Below are positions 35,241-45,779 of a stretch of 64,000 nt of DNA, piece by piece. Where the stretch lies: positions 101,959,001 to 102,023,000 of the forward strand of contig CM074856.1 in the NCBI GenBank assembly GCA_037501455.1, given 5' to 3'. Positions within the stretch are counted from its first letter, which is position 1, and each line of letters starts with the position of its first letter. The DNA is from Lantana camara (taxonomy: Eukaryota; Streptophyta; Magnoliopsida; Lamiales; Verbenaceae). The position numbers and the translations under genes are program-made. The notes under the pieces were generated by a model, which worked only from the letters and a program-made list of their open reading frames with translations, was not told where the DNA came from and did not search any database.

Positions 35241-36714
35241 GACCAAGTCTACGCAATAAATAAATGTATATAGGAATCTGCCTAACTTTTTCCGCGGATG
35301 AAGTTAAGGGAAAAAACCAAATTTACTGACAAAAAGGCCACCACATAAACTTAAAGAATTCCTAGTTGGATTCACAAAAGGAGATAACCAGGGGACCACG
35401 ACCTCTGCAAAAATGAAACACCCTGTTCCTTTTTTTGGGTCCAACAAAAAGAACTCTTTCTAACAAAACACAACTATCAAACAAAAAGTCTCGACAACAC
35501 ATTCCTTCTGTAAGCCTCATACAAGCCAACAAAACAGGTGAGAAAGGGGAAAACACGTACTACATTGAGGTGGAGTTCGAGATCTCTCCACATCACGGCA
35601 TCTCCAGACCATGGTTGCGGCTTTAAGGTACGATTTCGTCAAAATTTATGCAATGTAGTGTTCATTCTTCAACAAATTTGCTTCCTTAGTTTGATGATTG
35701 TTCTTGCGCGAGAAAACCTTTAAAAATTTCAGACAAAGAGCTCAACTCTAGCTTTTTTCGAGATGCTAGCCTTGTTTATCGTGCCTACTTCGTGCATGCT
35801 GCAATTTCTCTTAATAAATTTTTTATTTTTTTATTTTACCAAATATTGACATGGCATTATTTTTGTCATGTAGGCTCCAAACTGTTATTCTGGTGTACAT
35901 GTGGACATCACTGTCGGACACCTAGGATTTTCGGCCAGCCTGTGTCCTCTAATTTCAGCTAAATCAAAATCAAAGGCTTAAAATTGCCAATCCCAAAAAC
36001 AGGTCCAGAGATTTCAAATGGTACCAATCGGGCAGATGAACTAAACATTTTCCCCTTTTTTTTTAAAAAAAAAAAATATGGAGAATACCATTTTATTTTA
36101 ACATTTTAACATACTCTTCTTCTTTTTTTTTGTTTCTCTTTTTTTTGTGTTAGTTACAATTGAATAGTATCTTATAAGCTAACAATCGTATTATTATCCT
36201 AAGACTTTAAGAATCTTTCTTCTAAATAAATCCTAATCCAATATCTTACAAGATGTAAAGGCTTCTAATTCTAAACTTTTTAAAATAAGCACACACCATT
36301 TAAATGAAAATTAGCCAAAATTACACACTTGAAGCCTAATCAATTATTTCATAATATATGCGCCCCTTCATGTAAAATCGAACGGATTATATTTTTAGTT
36401 CCCATTGGCAAGGTAGTGTTTATATAGAAAGTCTTCCAAGGTATATGCACCTGTTACCCCTATATTAGGACGAATGTTAGCACAAATTAACATTTAAAAA
36501 AAAAAAAAAGAGTTTTTTTTTTTTTTTAAATTAACATAAAAATATTGTATTTTATAAAATTGGCATTAAAAGCTCTAACATGTTTTTTATTTTGCAAGCG
36601 CTAGAAATTTCTTTTCACTTTGAAAAATTATATATTTACTCTTTTTATGAAATCTAGTAAAAATAATGTGTGTTGACATTAAATATATGATTTAGGATGT
36701 AGCACATTAAATAT
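35241..36714. other. Unassigned AT-rich DNA upstream of the MULE
   Basis: No gene, terminal repeat or LTR signature was recognised in this stretch. It continues the sequence interrupted by the hAT element and may be the 5' flank or 5' terminal region of the MULE. It contains poly-A and poly-T runs near 36,055-36,075 and 36,497-36,528. Confidence 0.5.
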
Positions 36715-37018
36715 ATGTGATACCACATTAGGATGTAGCATCCGTGACGTCCGACACCACATCCCCCGCAAGCTCAATCCACGTACGAAATGAGTAATCC
36801 ATACATAAATTAACATGTGGCGAACGGGTGACAAGATAAAAGAACTCAACCTAGCAAGAATTTATCATATTCCATAGCAAAATCAAAAGTAAATTAAAAA
36901 TTCACTACAACGTACAAAAACAAAAAATTCACAGCAAAATAAAAGTAAATCAAAAATATACAACATGGTACATACATATAATTGGAAGCATGTTGTCGGA
37001 CTAATTATTAACAAGGAA
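36715..37018 (-). mobile_element. E5: LTR 3' end with PBS, fragment (minus strand)
   Basis: On the minus strand the LTR ends at 36,734 (GGATGCTACA). A degenerate PBS follows (about 36,715-36,727, TGGTATCAC). The terminal CGTTCGC and GCGGGGGATGTGG blocks of the other families are present. It is cut at 37,018 by E6, and its internal region to the left is lost or unrecognisable. Confidence 0.65.
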
Positions 37019-37023
37019 ATAAC

Positions 37024-39190
37024 TGTGACGCCCCGATTTTTTTCGGCCGTACAGGTATGACATCACGGGGTGAGCTAATTGCGTATTTAAATTATTTATT
37101 TATGTACTTATGTGATATTCTTGAAATATATGAATTTATTCTTGTATTATATTTGAACTATGTACGTGAAATTTGAATGTTTTCGCCCGTTTGATTCTGA
37201 ATTTAACCCGTTTGATCTCGGATTTGATTCCGAATTTTGTGAATACATGCTATGCATGAATTACGTAAGTTATGAATTTGTTTATATGCTTTTCATACAT
37301 TTTTGAATTTTTTTGAAGTGGTCGTGGACCATTTTTATGAAATTGGGACTTAAGCCTAATGATAATTTAGCTCACCTTGGGTTCTAGATGACATAACTCG
37401 AGCTCAAGAATTCGGATTCGAATTCCAAAACCATCGCTGGACTCGTATAAAAAATACGGATCTAATGAACAAGGCCTCATATTTTTCTAAACTCGTTTGA
37501 ACCTCCAAAACTTTACCGAACCAAGAGCCTCGCGCAGAACTGCCACCCTTTAACGTTTTGCCCGTATTTGACTCATTTTAACTCGGTTTGTCCCGTTTCT
37601 TGGACCCACATCACCCTAACTTAACCCTCTACCCTCCCCCACTCACACTTTTTGGCCCCCCAGCTAAAGAGAAATAAGAAAGGAGCAGAGAGAAAGGGAA
37701 AAAAGGAATAAAAAAAGAACCCCACCTTCATTTCACCTTGTTTAAGCTCAAGAGACTTCCAATCTCCACCATTTCTTGAAGGTAAGCTCATTTTCAAATT
37801 TTCCATTCTCTTGTACTTCTTTTCATCCAAGATTCATTGATTTTCATCCAAGTTTAAGCATGTTATGGAGAAGATGATGAATAGTTAGGTTAAGAACCAA
37901 TTCTCGAATCCATGCTCTATATTTTATTTCCTTGAGGTTTGATGCTTATTTTGTGATCATTTGAACTCCCATAACTTGATTTTATGCCTTGATTTCTTGC
38001 TCCTTGAGTGTATGAAGAATCACCATTGAAGCTTTTAAGAATGTGAATAGTTATAGGTTTGAATTTGAAAGAACTTGAACACCTTTGTTACACCTTGTTG
38101 CTGCTCGGCTTTGAGGCTAGAAATGGCATGATTTTGTGTGGTTTTCTTGAGGTTTTTTCCCAGATATATGTGTGTATAGGTGTGCTATATCTTTCCCTTT
38201 GTTGCCATAGCTTTTCCCTCGATTTTGCAGCAACAGCAGCTCAAGAACGAAGCTAGTGGGGACACGCCCGTGTGTGTCCCCAAGCTTTTGTGTAGACACG
38301 GGAGTGTCTTCATGGGCTAGGGTGTCTGACCTTACACCCCCATGTCTTCCTTTGTACTACAAGGGAGACACTCCCGTGTCCTTGTGTTTTGCAGCCATTT
38401 ATGGCTGCTGTTCATGGGACTTTGTTCGGGCTTTTCTTTGCTTCGTTTGTGACGTTATGTGTTGTTTGCTTGCTTTTCTCATTTTTTTTTTAATTTTATT
38501 TAATTTGTTCTGCCCCAATCATGATACTTACATGTTAATAAGTTGTTATAGAATGTGTTTCGTTGTTTATTTTAATTTTATGGCTTTATTTCCCAAGTGT
38601 AAACGTGACTTAAGTGCATAACCGTTTAAATGATACGTGTGATATCTCTTTGCATCTTTTGCCTTGTTTTTGTATTTTAAACTTGTATATGCATGTGTTA
38701 TTAAATAATTTGATATATTAGGTGTTTATTTAACGTGTTATGTGTTGTTTCACGTGCCGTTTACTATGATTTCGACCCTTGTGTACGAGTGTGAACTTAC
38801 ATGCCCTAAATGTTACCTCATGTTACTTCTTTTGTATCTTTTTCCTTCTATATGTATTTTAACTTTGTGTATGCTTATGATATGCTATAATATGATGCGT
38901 TACAAATTTATTTGATGCGTTATATGTCTAAGTTTGAACGTATGTGACGTGCATTGCATCATTTACATCCATATGCATTAGCCGAGCGTCTAATTGGTTC
39001 TTATTGAGTCTAAGAGTATTTTTTGTTGTTTTCTTTGTTCAGAGGATCATCCCGTTGGGTGACGAGGTGGTTCCATAGGTGTGTTCCAGATTTCTTTGTC
39101 CAGTTCGTTCGTCAAGGTGAGGTTTTTTTTCTTTTTAGATATTTTAACCTACAATCCTAAATATGTTTTGAACACGCATGATGACCTATG

Positions 39191-39236
<46 letters not shown>

Positions 39237-39417
39237 GATACATGTTTAATATGTATTTTGTAGGAATTGACCAATTTGCTATGAACCATTTGAAAATGCT
39301 TTAATATATACATAAGCTAGATTTTCATTTGTTTATTTTGAAAAGGGGTTGGCGTGTGTTTAATTCTGTAGTGAGATATGACCTTGACAGATAGGTCTTA
39401 TGATTATGTCTATGTTA
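37024..39417 (+). mobile_element. E6: solo LTR, left part, TSD ATAAC
   Basis: Begins TGTGACGCCCCG at 37,024 after TSD ATAAC (37,019-37,023). The matching TSD is at 53,886-53,890. Modules: GAATTCGGATTC block (about 37,355-37,425), donor GAAG/GTAAGC (GT at 37,782), a palindrome cluster (38,258-38,380) and a middle exon-like block of 73 nt (39,043-39,115) ending AAG/GTGAGG. An AT microsatellite lies at about 39,196-39,233. E8 interrupts it at 39,417 with TSD TGTTA. No gene is seen. Confidence 0.92.
38258..38380. repeat. Palindrome cluster in E6 (GACAC arms)
   Basis: Three inverted repeats have arms GGGGACAC/GTGTCCCC (38,258-38,281), AGACAC/GTGTCT (38,294-38,309) and GACAC/GTGTC (38,367-38,380). 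Centres are GCCCGTGT, GGGA and TCCC. A fourth, GGGTGT/ACACCC, lies at 38,320-38,339. This is the position where other families carry their own palindromes. Confidence 0.85.
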
Positions 39418-39428
39418 TGTAGCTCCCG
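39418..39428 (-). mobile_element. E8: terminal stub of the solo LTR, left of E7
   Basis: TGTAGCTCCCG is the inverted 3' end of LTR E8. The TSD TGTTA (39,413-39,417) precedes it. Its last five bases, TCCCG (39,424-39,428), are the TSD made by E7. Confidence 0.9.
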
Positions 39429-42400
39429 TGTGACACCCCGCTCGCCCGACGTATTAGGTTACTTTTCAACCTTTTAATGTGTTTAATTATGTGATTTTAT
39501 ATTTTCCGTGGCCCTATTTTGAACTCTTTTAGAGTTTAGGGGCCCTTTGTAATTTTCTCTTTTTAGGGGTTTTCTGGTCACTTCTCGTTCGGTCGAGATT
39601 TTGACCTCTTTGACCCCTTCAACGCGTCCGGGTCGGCGAAACGAGTCCGTAGACTCTAAGTTTGCCCAATTTGGATGTCGTTAGCTCGTTCGTTTGATCG
39701 TTTTGCGTACGAGGACCCGAGATATATACCCCGGATCCTCGTTTTGCGTGCAAAAGATCAGATCTGCTCCAGCCATCGTCTTCCTCCAGCGACAGGCACT
39801 GTTCACACACAGTGGAGGTGTGTTTACACACACATGCTTGTTCTCCCTCGTTTCTCGACGGAATTCGACGATCCAATAGTCCACGTTCATCAGCTCGACG
39901 AGCCCATCACAACCGTACCAGTTTCGTGGCCTGAAAGTGACCAACGGCGGAGCAGCGGTGGTCCGACGGTGGCGGGTTGCGCCACCTCCACGCCGGCGGC
40001 GTTCCGGCGACCCTCGCCGGCCAACAACCACCCAACCCCACGTTTTTGGACCTTCCCGTTCCATTTCCGGCCTTCGTTTTACCCGAATCGCGGCGGAAGT
40101 GGTGGTTCCGGCGATGACGCAGCGGCTGAACTTCGGTGGCGTTGTGGGCCCTCTTCCCGGCCGGTTTCGGTGGTGCTTCCTTCACAAAAGTTGTTCCTGA
40201 GGTCGAGTCCGATCTACTCGTGGTGGTGGCGGTCAGAGAACCGGCCGGCGGCGGCGGAACGGTGGCGGACCGGGCCTGGACCGGCGGCTTCTCTCTCCGG
40301 CGGTTTTTCCGGCGTTTTGACTTGGGGCTTTCGTAGGGCTCGTTGCAAGCTTTCCAACGGTATGCCCGGATTTCATTTTCGTTTTTCGGTTTGCAGTTAA
40401 TTTCAGTTTCCGTCGTTGGGATTTGGTTCGGTTTTTCTTCAACGAAGTCCCGTGTGTTTAGCTTTTTCTGGAATTGATTGAGGGCTTTTGTCAAGCAGGC
40501 CGAGGCATACGTTTCTGTCCTTCCGGGGATTTTTCCGACCACCGGAGGTGGCATTCCGGTGGCGGCCGGTGGCTGTTCGGCCGGCTACTGTGGCGGCTTC
40601 CCGACGCCCTTCGGACAGCAAGTTCCTTTCGTCGTGGTGAGTCGCCACTTTCCGTTCGTCAATCGGATGTCCGGTTGATTTTATATGAATTTTTGAAGCT
40701 ATTGTATTTTATTCGTTAATTGATTTTAATTGTGCAATTTGATCCCGTATGTGCTATAAATTGAAATTATGAGTTATATGATACGAGGAAGTATACTATG
40801 ATGTATGAATATTTGATTCTTGATTTATCGAATTTAATTATCTCATTTTACGCCATCTATTTGAGAATAATTATTGTTTGAAGGGGTGTTAGTGTAATTT
40901 TGGAAACTAAATTGATTATGAATTTTATAAAACATAAGAAATGAATTATGAAAAGATACGTTGTATTTAATTTGAATAAATTGATCAAGTATGCCAATGT
41001 GTAATTTGTATATAAATTGTTATGTAATTCATGTTAATTTCGTGAGACTTGGTGTATGATATGATTTGAATTCTTAATGTCCTACTTTATTTTACGTAAT
41101 TAATGTTATGAATTTTATAAGTTATGCATCTTTTGATATGGAATATGAATTATAATATGCTCTGAATGACTTGATTGAATAGATATGGATTATATGTTGC
41201 ATCATTTGTATTCGTGAGCATGGTCGTGCGTCTTTGTGGTTGTGTTTGGAGTCTGAGTCTTGTGTTCTGTGTGTGTTCAGTTGTTCAGGGGTTTTCCAGG
41301 GAGTGTCTGTCAGCTGTTTGGGTTCCAGTGGGACTTCTTGGCTTGGGTTTTCCGTTTCGTCGGTGAAAGGTGAGGTTTTAGGATTTCTGTTTTAGTTACA
41401 GCGACCTACAACCCTCTGTGCTCGTTTTTAAGCCTGCATGCGATTATTCTATTATATTTATATAATAGATATGTGTTTATATGATATGTTTATGAATTTA
41501 TCATACGATTAAAGGTTTTTGAACTGTATATGTACGAGCATATGTAAGCTTGAAATGTTTTGCAACGAGGCTATGCTCCAAACCGTGTGTCTTCATACCA
41601 GCTGCGGATTAGGATGACACGGAGAGGTACGTTTATAGCATATGCTAAGTTGCAAGGTATGGTATGCTCCGATAAGGTATGTACGTATGATTTTGATATG
41701 ATATGATAAGTTTGTTATGTAGCGAGTTATGATTTGTTCGGATATGTTCTGTTATGTTGGGCCCCGGAGACTGTGGGTAAGGAACCCCGAGACGGTATCG
41801 GGCCGTCGGGTTAAGCCTGTGCATAGTCTCCATTTGAGGTATCTCGTGCGACTCAGGGAGATAGGGGAGGCGAGATATTCTTGAGCCGGTAGCATAAAAC
41901 CTGCCGAGGACTCGTAGGGGATCATTACCCCTCGAGGTATGTATATGATATGGATGGTTAGGGGCGTATACACCCCTTCCATCACCCGGAGTTGAGGATG
42001 TTATGTTATGATGTTTTCTGTTTTGATATTATGTTTTGGAAGTAAGGTTGGAGACCCGTACTCGTCGGGTATATGAATATGATAAGTTATGTTGATTATG
42101 AAACGGGATAGGAGCTTTCTCTTCCAATATGTTACGAGTTTGTTCAGTCTGATATGATTTGATTAAGTATAAAAATTTGGTATGAGTATGCTCAGTTTGT
42201 TTAGTTTTGAATAAGATAAGATAAGATATGTATAAGTTTGATTTGAAAAGATATGTATAAGTATGTTTTGTAAATGGTTTTGGTATGCAAAACCCTAGTC
42301 CCGATTCATAATCTTTCTTTTGATACGTGCTCTGCTCCTTATTATGTGTAGTGTGTGTGAGTTCAGCCCCCTCGCTCAGTCATTGGACTGACCCTCGCCC

Positions 42401-42860
42401 CACCTATGTTTTTAGTTTGCAGGTGCAAGTTGTTGGAGTTCGAGCTAGGCGGCTTCGAGCCGGGTCTGTCGAGTCTGTGTCTGTCCGTTTGATTTTGTTA
42501 ATTACTTTGTTCCGATTTATGTATGAAAATTATGTATATAGTATGTTCTGTACAAGTTGACGTTTATGCTTTGATCATATGAATTTTCGGGACAGGTTAG
42601 GACAGGGTGTGGAATTAGTCGAACCCGTTTATTTATGTTCGTTGATTAAAGTTTTTGTTAGTTCATATTTTGCATCGCTTCCGCATTCGGGTTTTGCTTA
42701 TTTTACTTGTACAGGGTTTAGTTACCGCCTAGCTTTGGTTGTTTTTTTTTCCGTTTGTCACTCGTTCGCTGTGACTTGGTGCGTGTGCGGACTTTCCATT
42801 TCGTACCACGTGTCGGGTCATAGTGTGGGGGTGTGGTGCCCCACCGCTTGGGGTGCTACA
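39429..42860 (+). mobile_element. E7: 5' LTR (3,432 bp) of a complete LARD-like element
   Basis: Starts TGTGACACCCCG and ends GGGGTGCTACA. TSD TCCCG flanks the whole element (39,424-39,428 and 49,210-49,214). It is nearly identical to the 3' LTR, so the insertion is recent. A GC-rich island (about 39,920-40,630) ends at a donor-like GTG/GTGAGT (about 40,637). A middle exon-like block ends AAAG/GTGAGG (GT at 41,370). Then come a CAGTC/GACTG stem (42,377-42,390), TTTGCAG (AG at 42,421) and the GCTAGGCGG pair (42,444-42,452 and 42,725-42,733). Reading frames of 241 and 215 residues overlap in the GC island on opposite strands and match nothing known. Confidence 0.97.
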
Positions 42861-42867
42861 TCTTAAG

Positions 42868-42880
42868 TGGTATCAGAGCT
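42868..42880 (+). other. Primer-binding site of E7 (tRNA-iMet)
   Basis: TGGTATCAGAGCT lies 7 nt after the 5' LTR. Confidence 0.9.
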
Positions 42881-45124
42881 ACCAGGTTCAGAACTGGTGC
42901 TCTGGAGTCGTGTCGTGTCAGTTTAGGTCGTACGGCATAGGAATACTTGTGCATTGCATTCGTCTGATGTGAAATTTTGACTTCTCTGTATGAATTTGAC
43001 TGAGCTTATGTGATTGTGTGCACACTATGATTATGATTTTTGCAAAATTATCATTGTTTTGCTTTAAATTTTATTAAATTACGTATTGCTTCTTCATTAC
43101 TTATGTGTTCTTAAATTGCTTTTATTACTTGACATATCCATGTACTAACCCACATGCATAGATATTTATTCAATTTGTGAATTACAGGGTGTTGCCTCGA
43201 TGCCAAAATTTTAAATTGATCATGACAACACTTCCCACTTCTACAAAATTATGAAGGAAGATTTGAAACTTCCGTCTTCTGACTACTTGGATGAAAAGCA
43301 AATGGACCTCTACAAGAATTTATAACAAGGAATCAATGCTACTGCTATAAAAACGGGTATTATGCATACATGGCACATGCATCATGCATTGGAGTAAATT
43401 TTAATTATTTTGGATATTATTCTACGTGCTTGATTGCTTTCTTTGCTGGATATGAGTGCACTCCATTCACATCCCTAACCCCACATGCATTAGCTTCGTG
43501 ATTATATTTAGGTGACTTCCTTACCTGTTCCAACGAGGATCGATTTTAGTGGAAGCTGCATTAGGATCTGAATAAGGGTGGATCAGAAAGTGTACAGTTG
43601 ATTTAACAAACTCACGGTATAGGATGGATAAAAGAGGATGTTTGTATACAAGGGAAACAAGAGACCTTCTAATTAACGAGGTGCCTTCAGGATATATACT
43701 TAACTACTTGGAGGTGACTATGAAGAAATCGAGACACTTGTACCATTCGGAGATTCTTAAATGGAGGTCAGGTTATTGTGAAGACACCAATGAGAGCAAC
43801 TTAGCGGTGGGAGTGTAGTTGGTGGATGCTCGATGAAGAAGAGAAGTAGGGTGACATCTACAACTTGCAAGATCAACATTCACCCAGCTACACTACAAAC
43901 TCCTTTCAACTGGATTCCATAGAATTTCTCAAATAAAGGAAGAGTGAAGAAAAGGTCGAGGATGTTTTGGATTCGATGTTATATCAACACAAAGGTGAGA
44001 ACCTTCAAGAGAATTAAAGTAAAGGAGGTTCGTAGTAATCAGCAACAAAGCTTAACTTACGTGGAAAAGAAGCAAAGGAAAGTATGGAAAATGGTATGGC
44101 TTAAGATTTCGATCGCGGAAGGAATAAAAGAAGTCAATCAATCCGGTGGATATAAATCTTGGAAGACAATAATGTTAAAGGTTTTATCTAGTTGAGGTAT
44201 TTTCTAGATCCAATCTGAATTGTCGTGTTGTGGGATTACGTTGAAAGACAGGAAACAACAAATGGGAACGATAAAGAAAAGTAAAGAAGTTCTGGGTGGA
44301 TTTCGGGCGATCAAGTATAAACAATTGGAAAAGGGGGTTCATTTAATTATACGAACCCCTAAAGAGTGAACCAAGGAAGTTTTGATCAAAGTGACAACCA
44401 TGAAGAAGACTCGGGAAGCAATCGGAGAGTAATTACTAAAGAAAAGGCAAAATGTTAATTCCATGAGCGTAGAAGGCTTAAGGTTTTAGAAATCGCACTT
44501 CCAAGCCGTGGAAATGTCCAAGTGATGCTAGATAATTCTGAAGATAAGAAGACCGTGATCAACAGAAACAAACAAACAAACAAGAAATGATCAACAGTTC
44601 GGGACAAGCTTATAATTCAGCAAACAAGGAACTACGTGCCAAGATAAAGCTTACCATTACTACGGTGAACGGTTCCTTAAGCATTCATGGCATTTGCACC
44701 TATGCATTTCATAAGTAATTATATTTATCTTTGCTTGACATATGTGACAACGTGTAATGTTTGATGTTGCTCGATTGTAATAACGTGACTAACTGCTTTA
44801 ATTTTCATAACTTAAAATTTGTTACTGTTGTGAATTTTTGTGAACTGAATGGATTACCTGCTTGCTTGAACTATCTGTGCTTCGGTGCTTATAATTTCTT
44901 TGGTTACTCACTAACCCTTCATGCACATACAAGCATATTGTGATTTTATTTTATAGAGATTCCATCGCGATATCCCCCTTGAGTTGAGCATGGATGATGA
45001 GTCTATACTCTAGGGACACCGATATCAGTTGTGATCAGGTACACCAAACATGCATCACATGTTTTGCATCCAGTGCTACTTTAATGTGTGTATGTATGAA
45101 TGCTGTGTAAGTGAACTTGTATGC

Positions 45125-45467
45125 TAGAGAGTTGTTGAGATCTCTCTATTTGCGTGTTAGGGAGATGTGGGATTCTCCCTATTTATGTGATAGAAAGATG
45201 TTGGATTCTTTCTAATTATGTGAGCAAGAGATGCTGGATTCTCTTGGAGTTAGATATTTGGGAGATGCTGGATTCTCTCGAATTTAGGGGTTTGAGAAAT
45301 GCTGGATTTTCTCAAACTAGAATGTTTGGAAGATGTGGAAGTCTGCCAGACCTAGGTTGAGAGATGGGGCTCTCTCAATTCTGTGCCTGAGAGACGGGGT
45401 TCTCTCCTTTGATGTGCTGGGAGACGGGGTTCTCTCTTTCTTGTGTGCTGAGAGATGTGATTCTCTC
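45125..45467 (+). repeat. Hairpin array, eleven units (E7)
   Basis: Hairpins sit every 25-35 bp. Arms include TAGGGAGA/TCTCCCTA (45,158-45,181), TAGAAAGA/TCTTTCTA (45,191-45,214), CAAGAGA/TCTCTTG (45,225-45,245), GTTTGAGAAA/TTTCTCAAAC (45,290-45,317), TTGAGAGA/TCTCTCAA (45,357-45,378) and GAGAGA/TCTCTC (45,389-45,406 and 45,450-45,467). Loops in the first seven are mostly TGYTGGAT; in the last four they are mostly CGGGGT-like. One hairpin (about 45,259-45,281) pairs only if G-T wobbles are allowed. Confidence 0.93.
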
Positions 45468-45761
45468 TTGTTTGTCGCGACTGAGTTTCGTGTGGCCTGT
45501 TGTTGGTTTGCAACCGGTGAAGAAGTGACAGTTTCGAGCTTTGGGTGTAGTGGCCTAGTGGGGGATCGAACAAGTTTGAAGCGACCAACGGTCAACTGTT
45601 TGAACAAACTTCTGTGACTACGGAACTCTGAAGGAAGTTGATGTAAACAATGGGAGTAAACTTCACAGCCAGGGCTATGACTCTACACGATTTCAGGAGA
45701 TGGATTGAAGTATTCCAGTTTGAAGCTTTACGACTCCGTAATAGGACCTGAGGACAGGTCC

Positions 45762-45779
45762 TTTTTAAGGAGGGGAGAT
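45762..45779 (+). other. Polypurine tract of E7
   Basis: TTTTTAAGGAGGGGAGAT abuts the 3' LTR start (TGTGACAC at 45,780). Confidence 0.88.

Larger units (their letters stand above)
42861..45779 (+). mobile_element. E7: internal region (2,919 bp), non-coding
   Basis: From PBS to PPT there is no gag or pol; short frames such as 43,944-44,195 are unrecognised and lysine-rich by composition. Conserved boxes: GCATACATGGCACATGCATC (about 43,366), a CACATGCATTAG box (about 43,480), ACGGTGAACGGTTCC (about 44,657), and an eleven-unit hairpin array (45,125-45,467). It ends with a PPT at 45,762-45,779 (TTTTTAAGGAGGGGAGAT). The architecture matches the LARD class: long LTRs, conserved non-coding interior, dependence on enzymes in trans (inference). 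Confidence 0.92.

Noticed and set aside
39675..40400. 241-residue frame in the E7 5' LTR
   Set aside because: The other LTR has an 11-bp frame-shifting difference, and overlapping frames on both strands follow from GC-rich composition. It is better read as a non-coding LTR island.
43944..44195. 83-residue Lys-rich frame in the E7 interior
   Set aside because: Composition-driven (A/G-rich strand), unrecognised, and absent from the related interiors.
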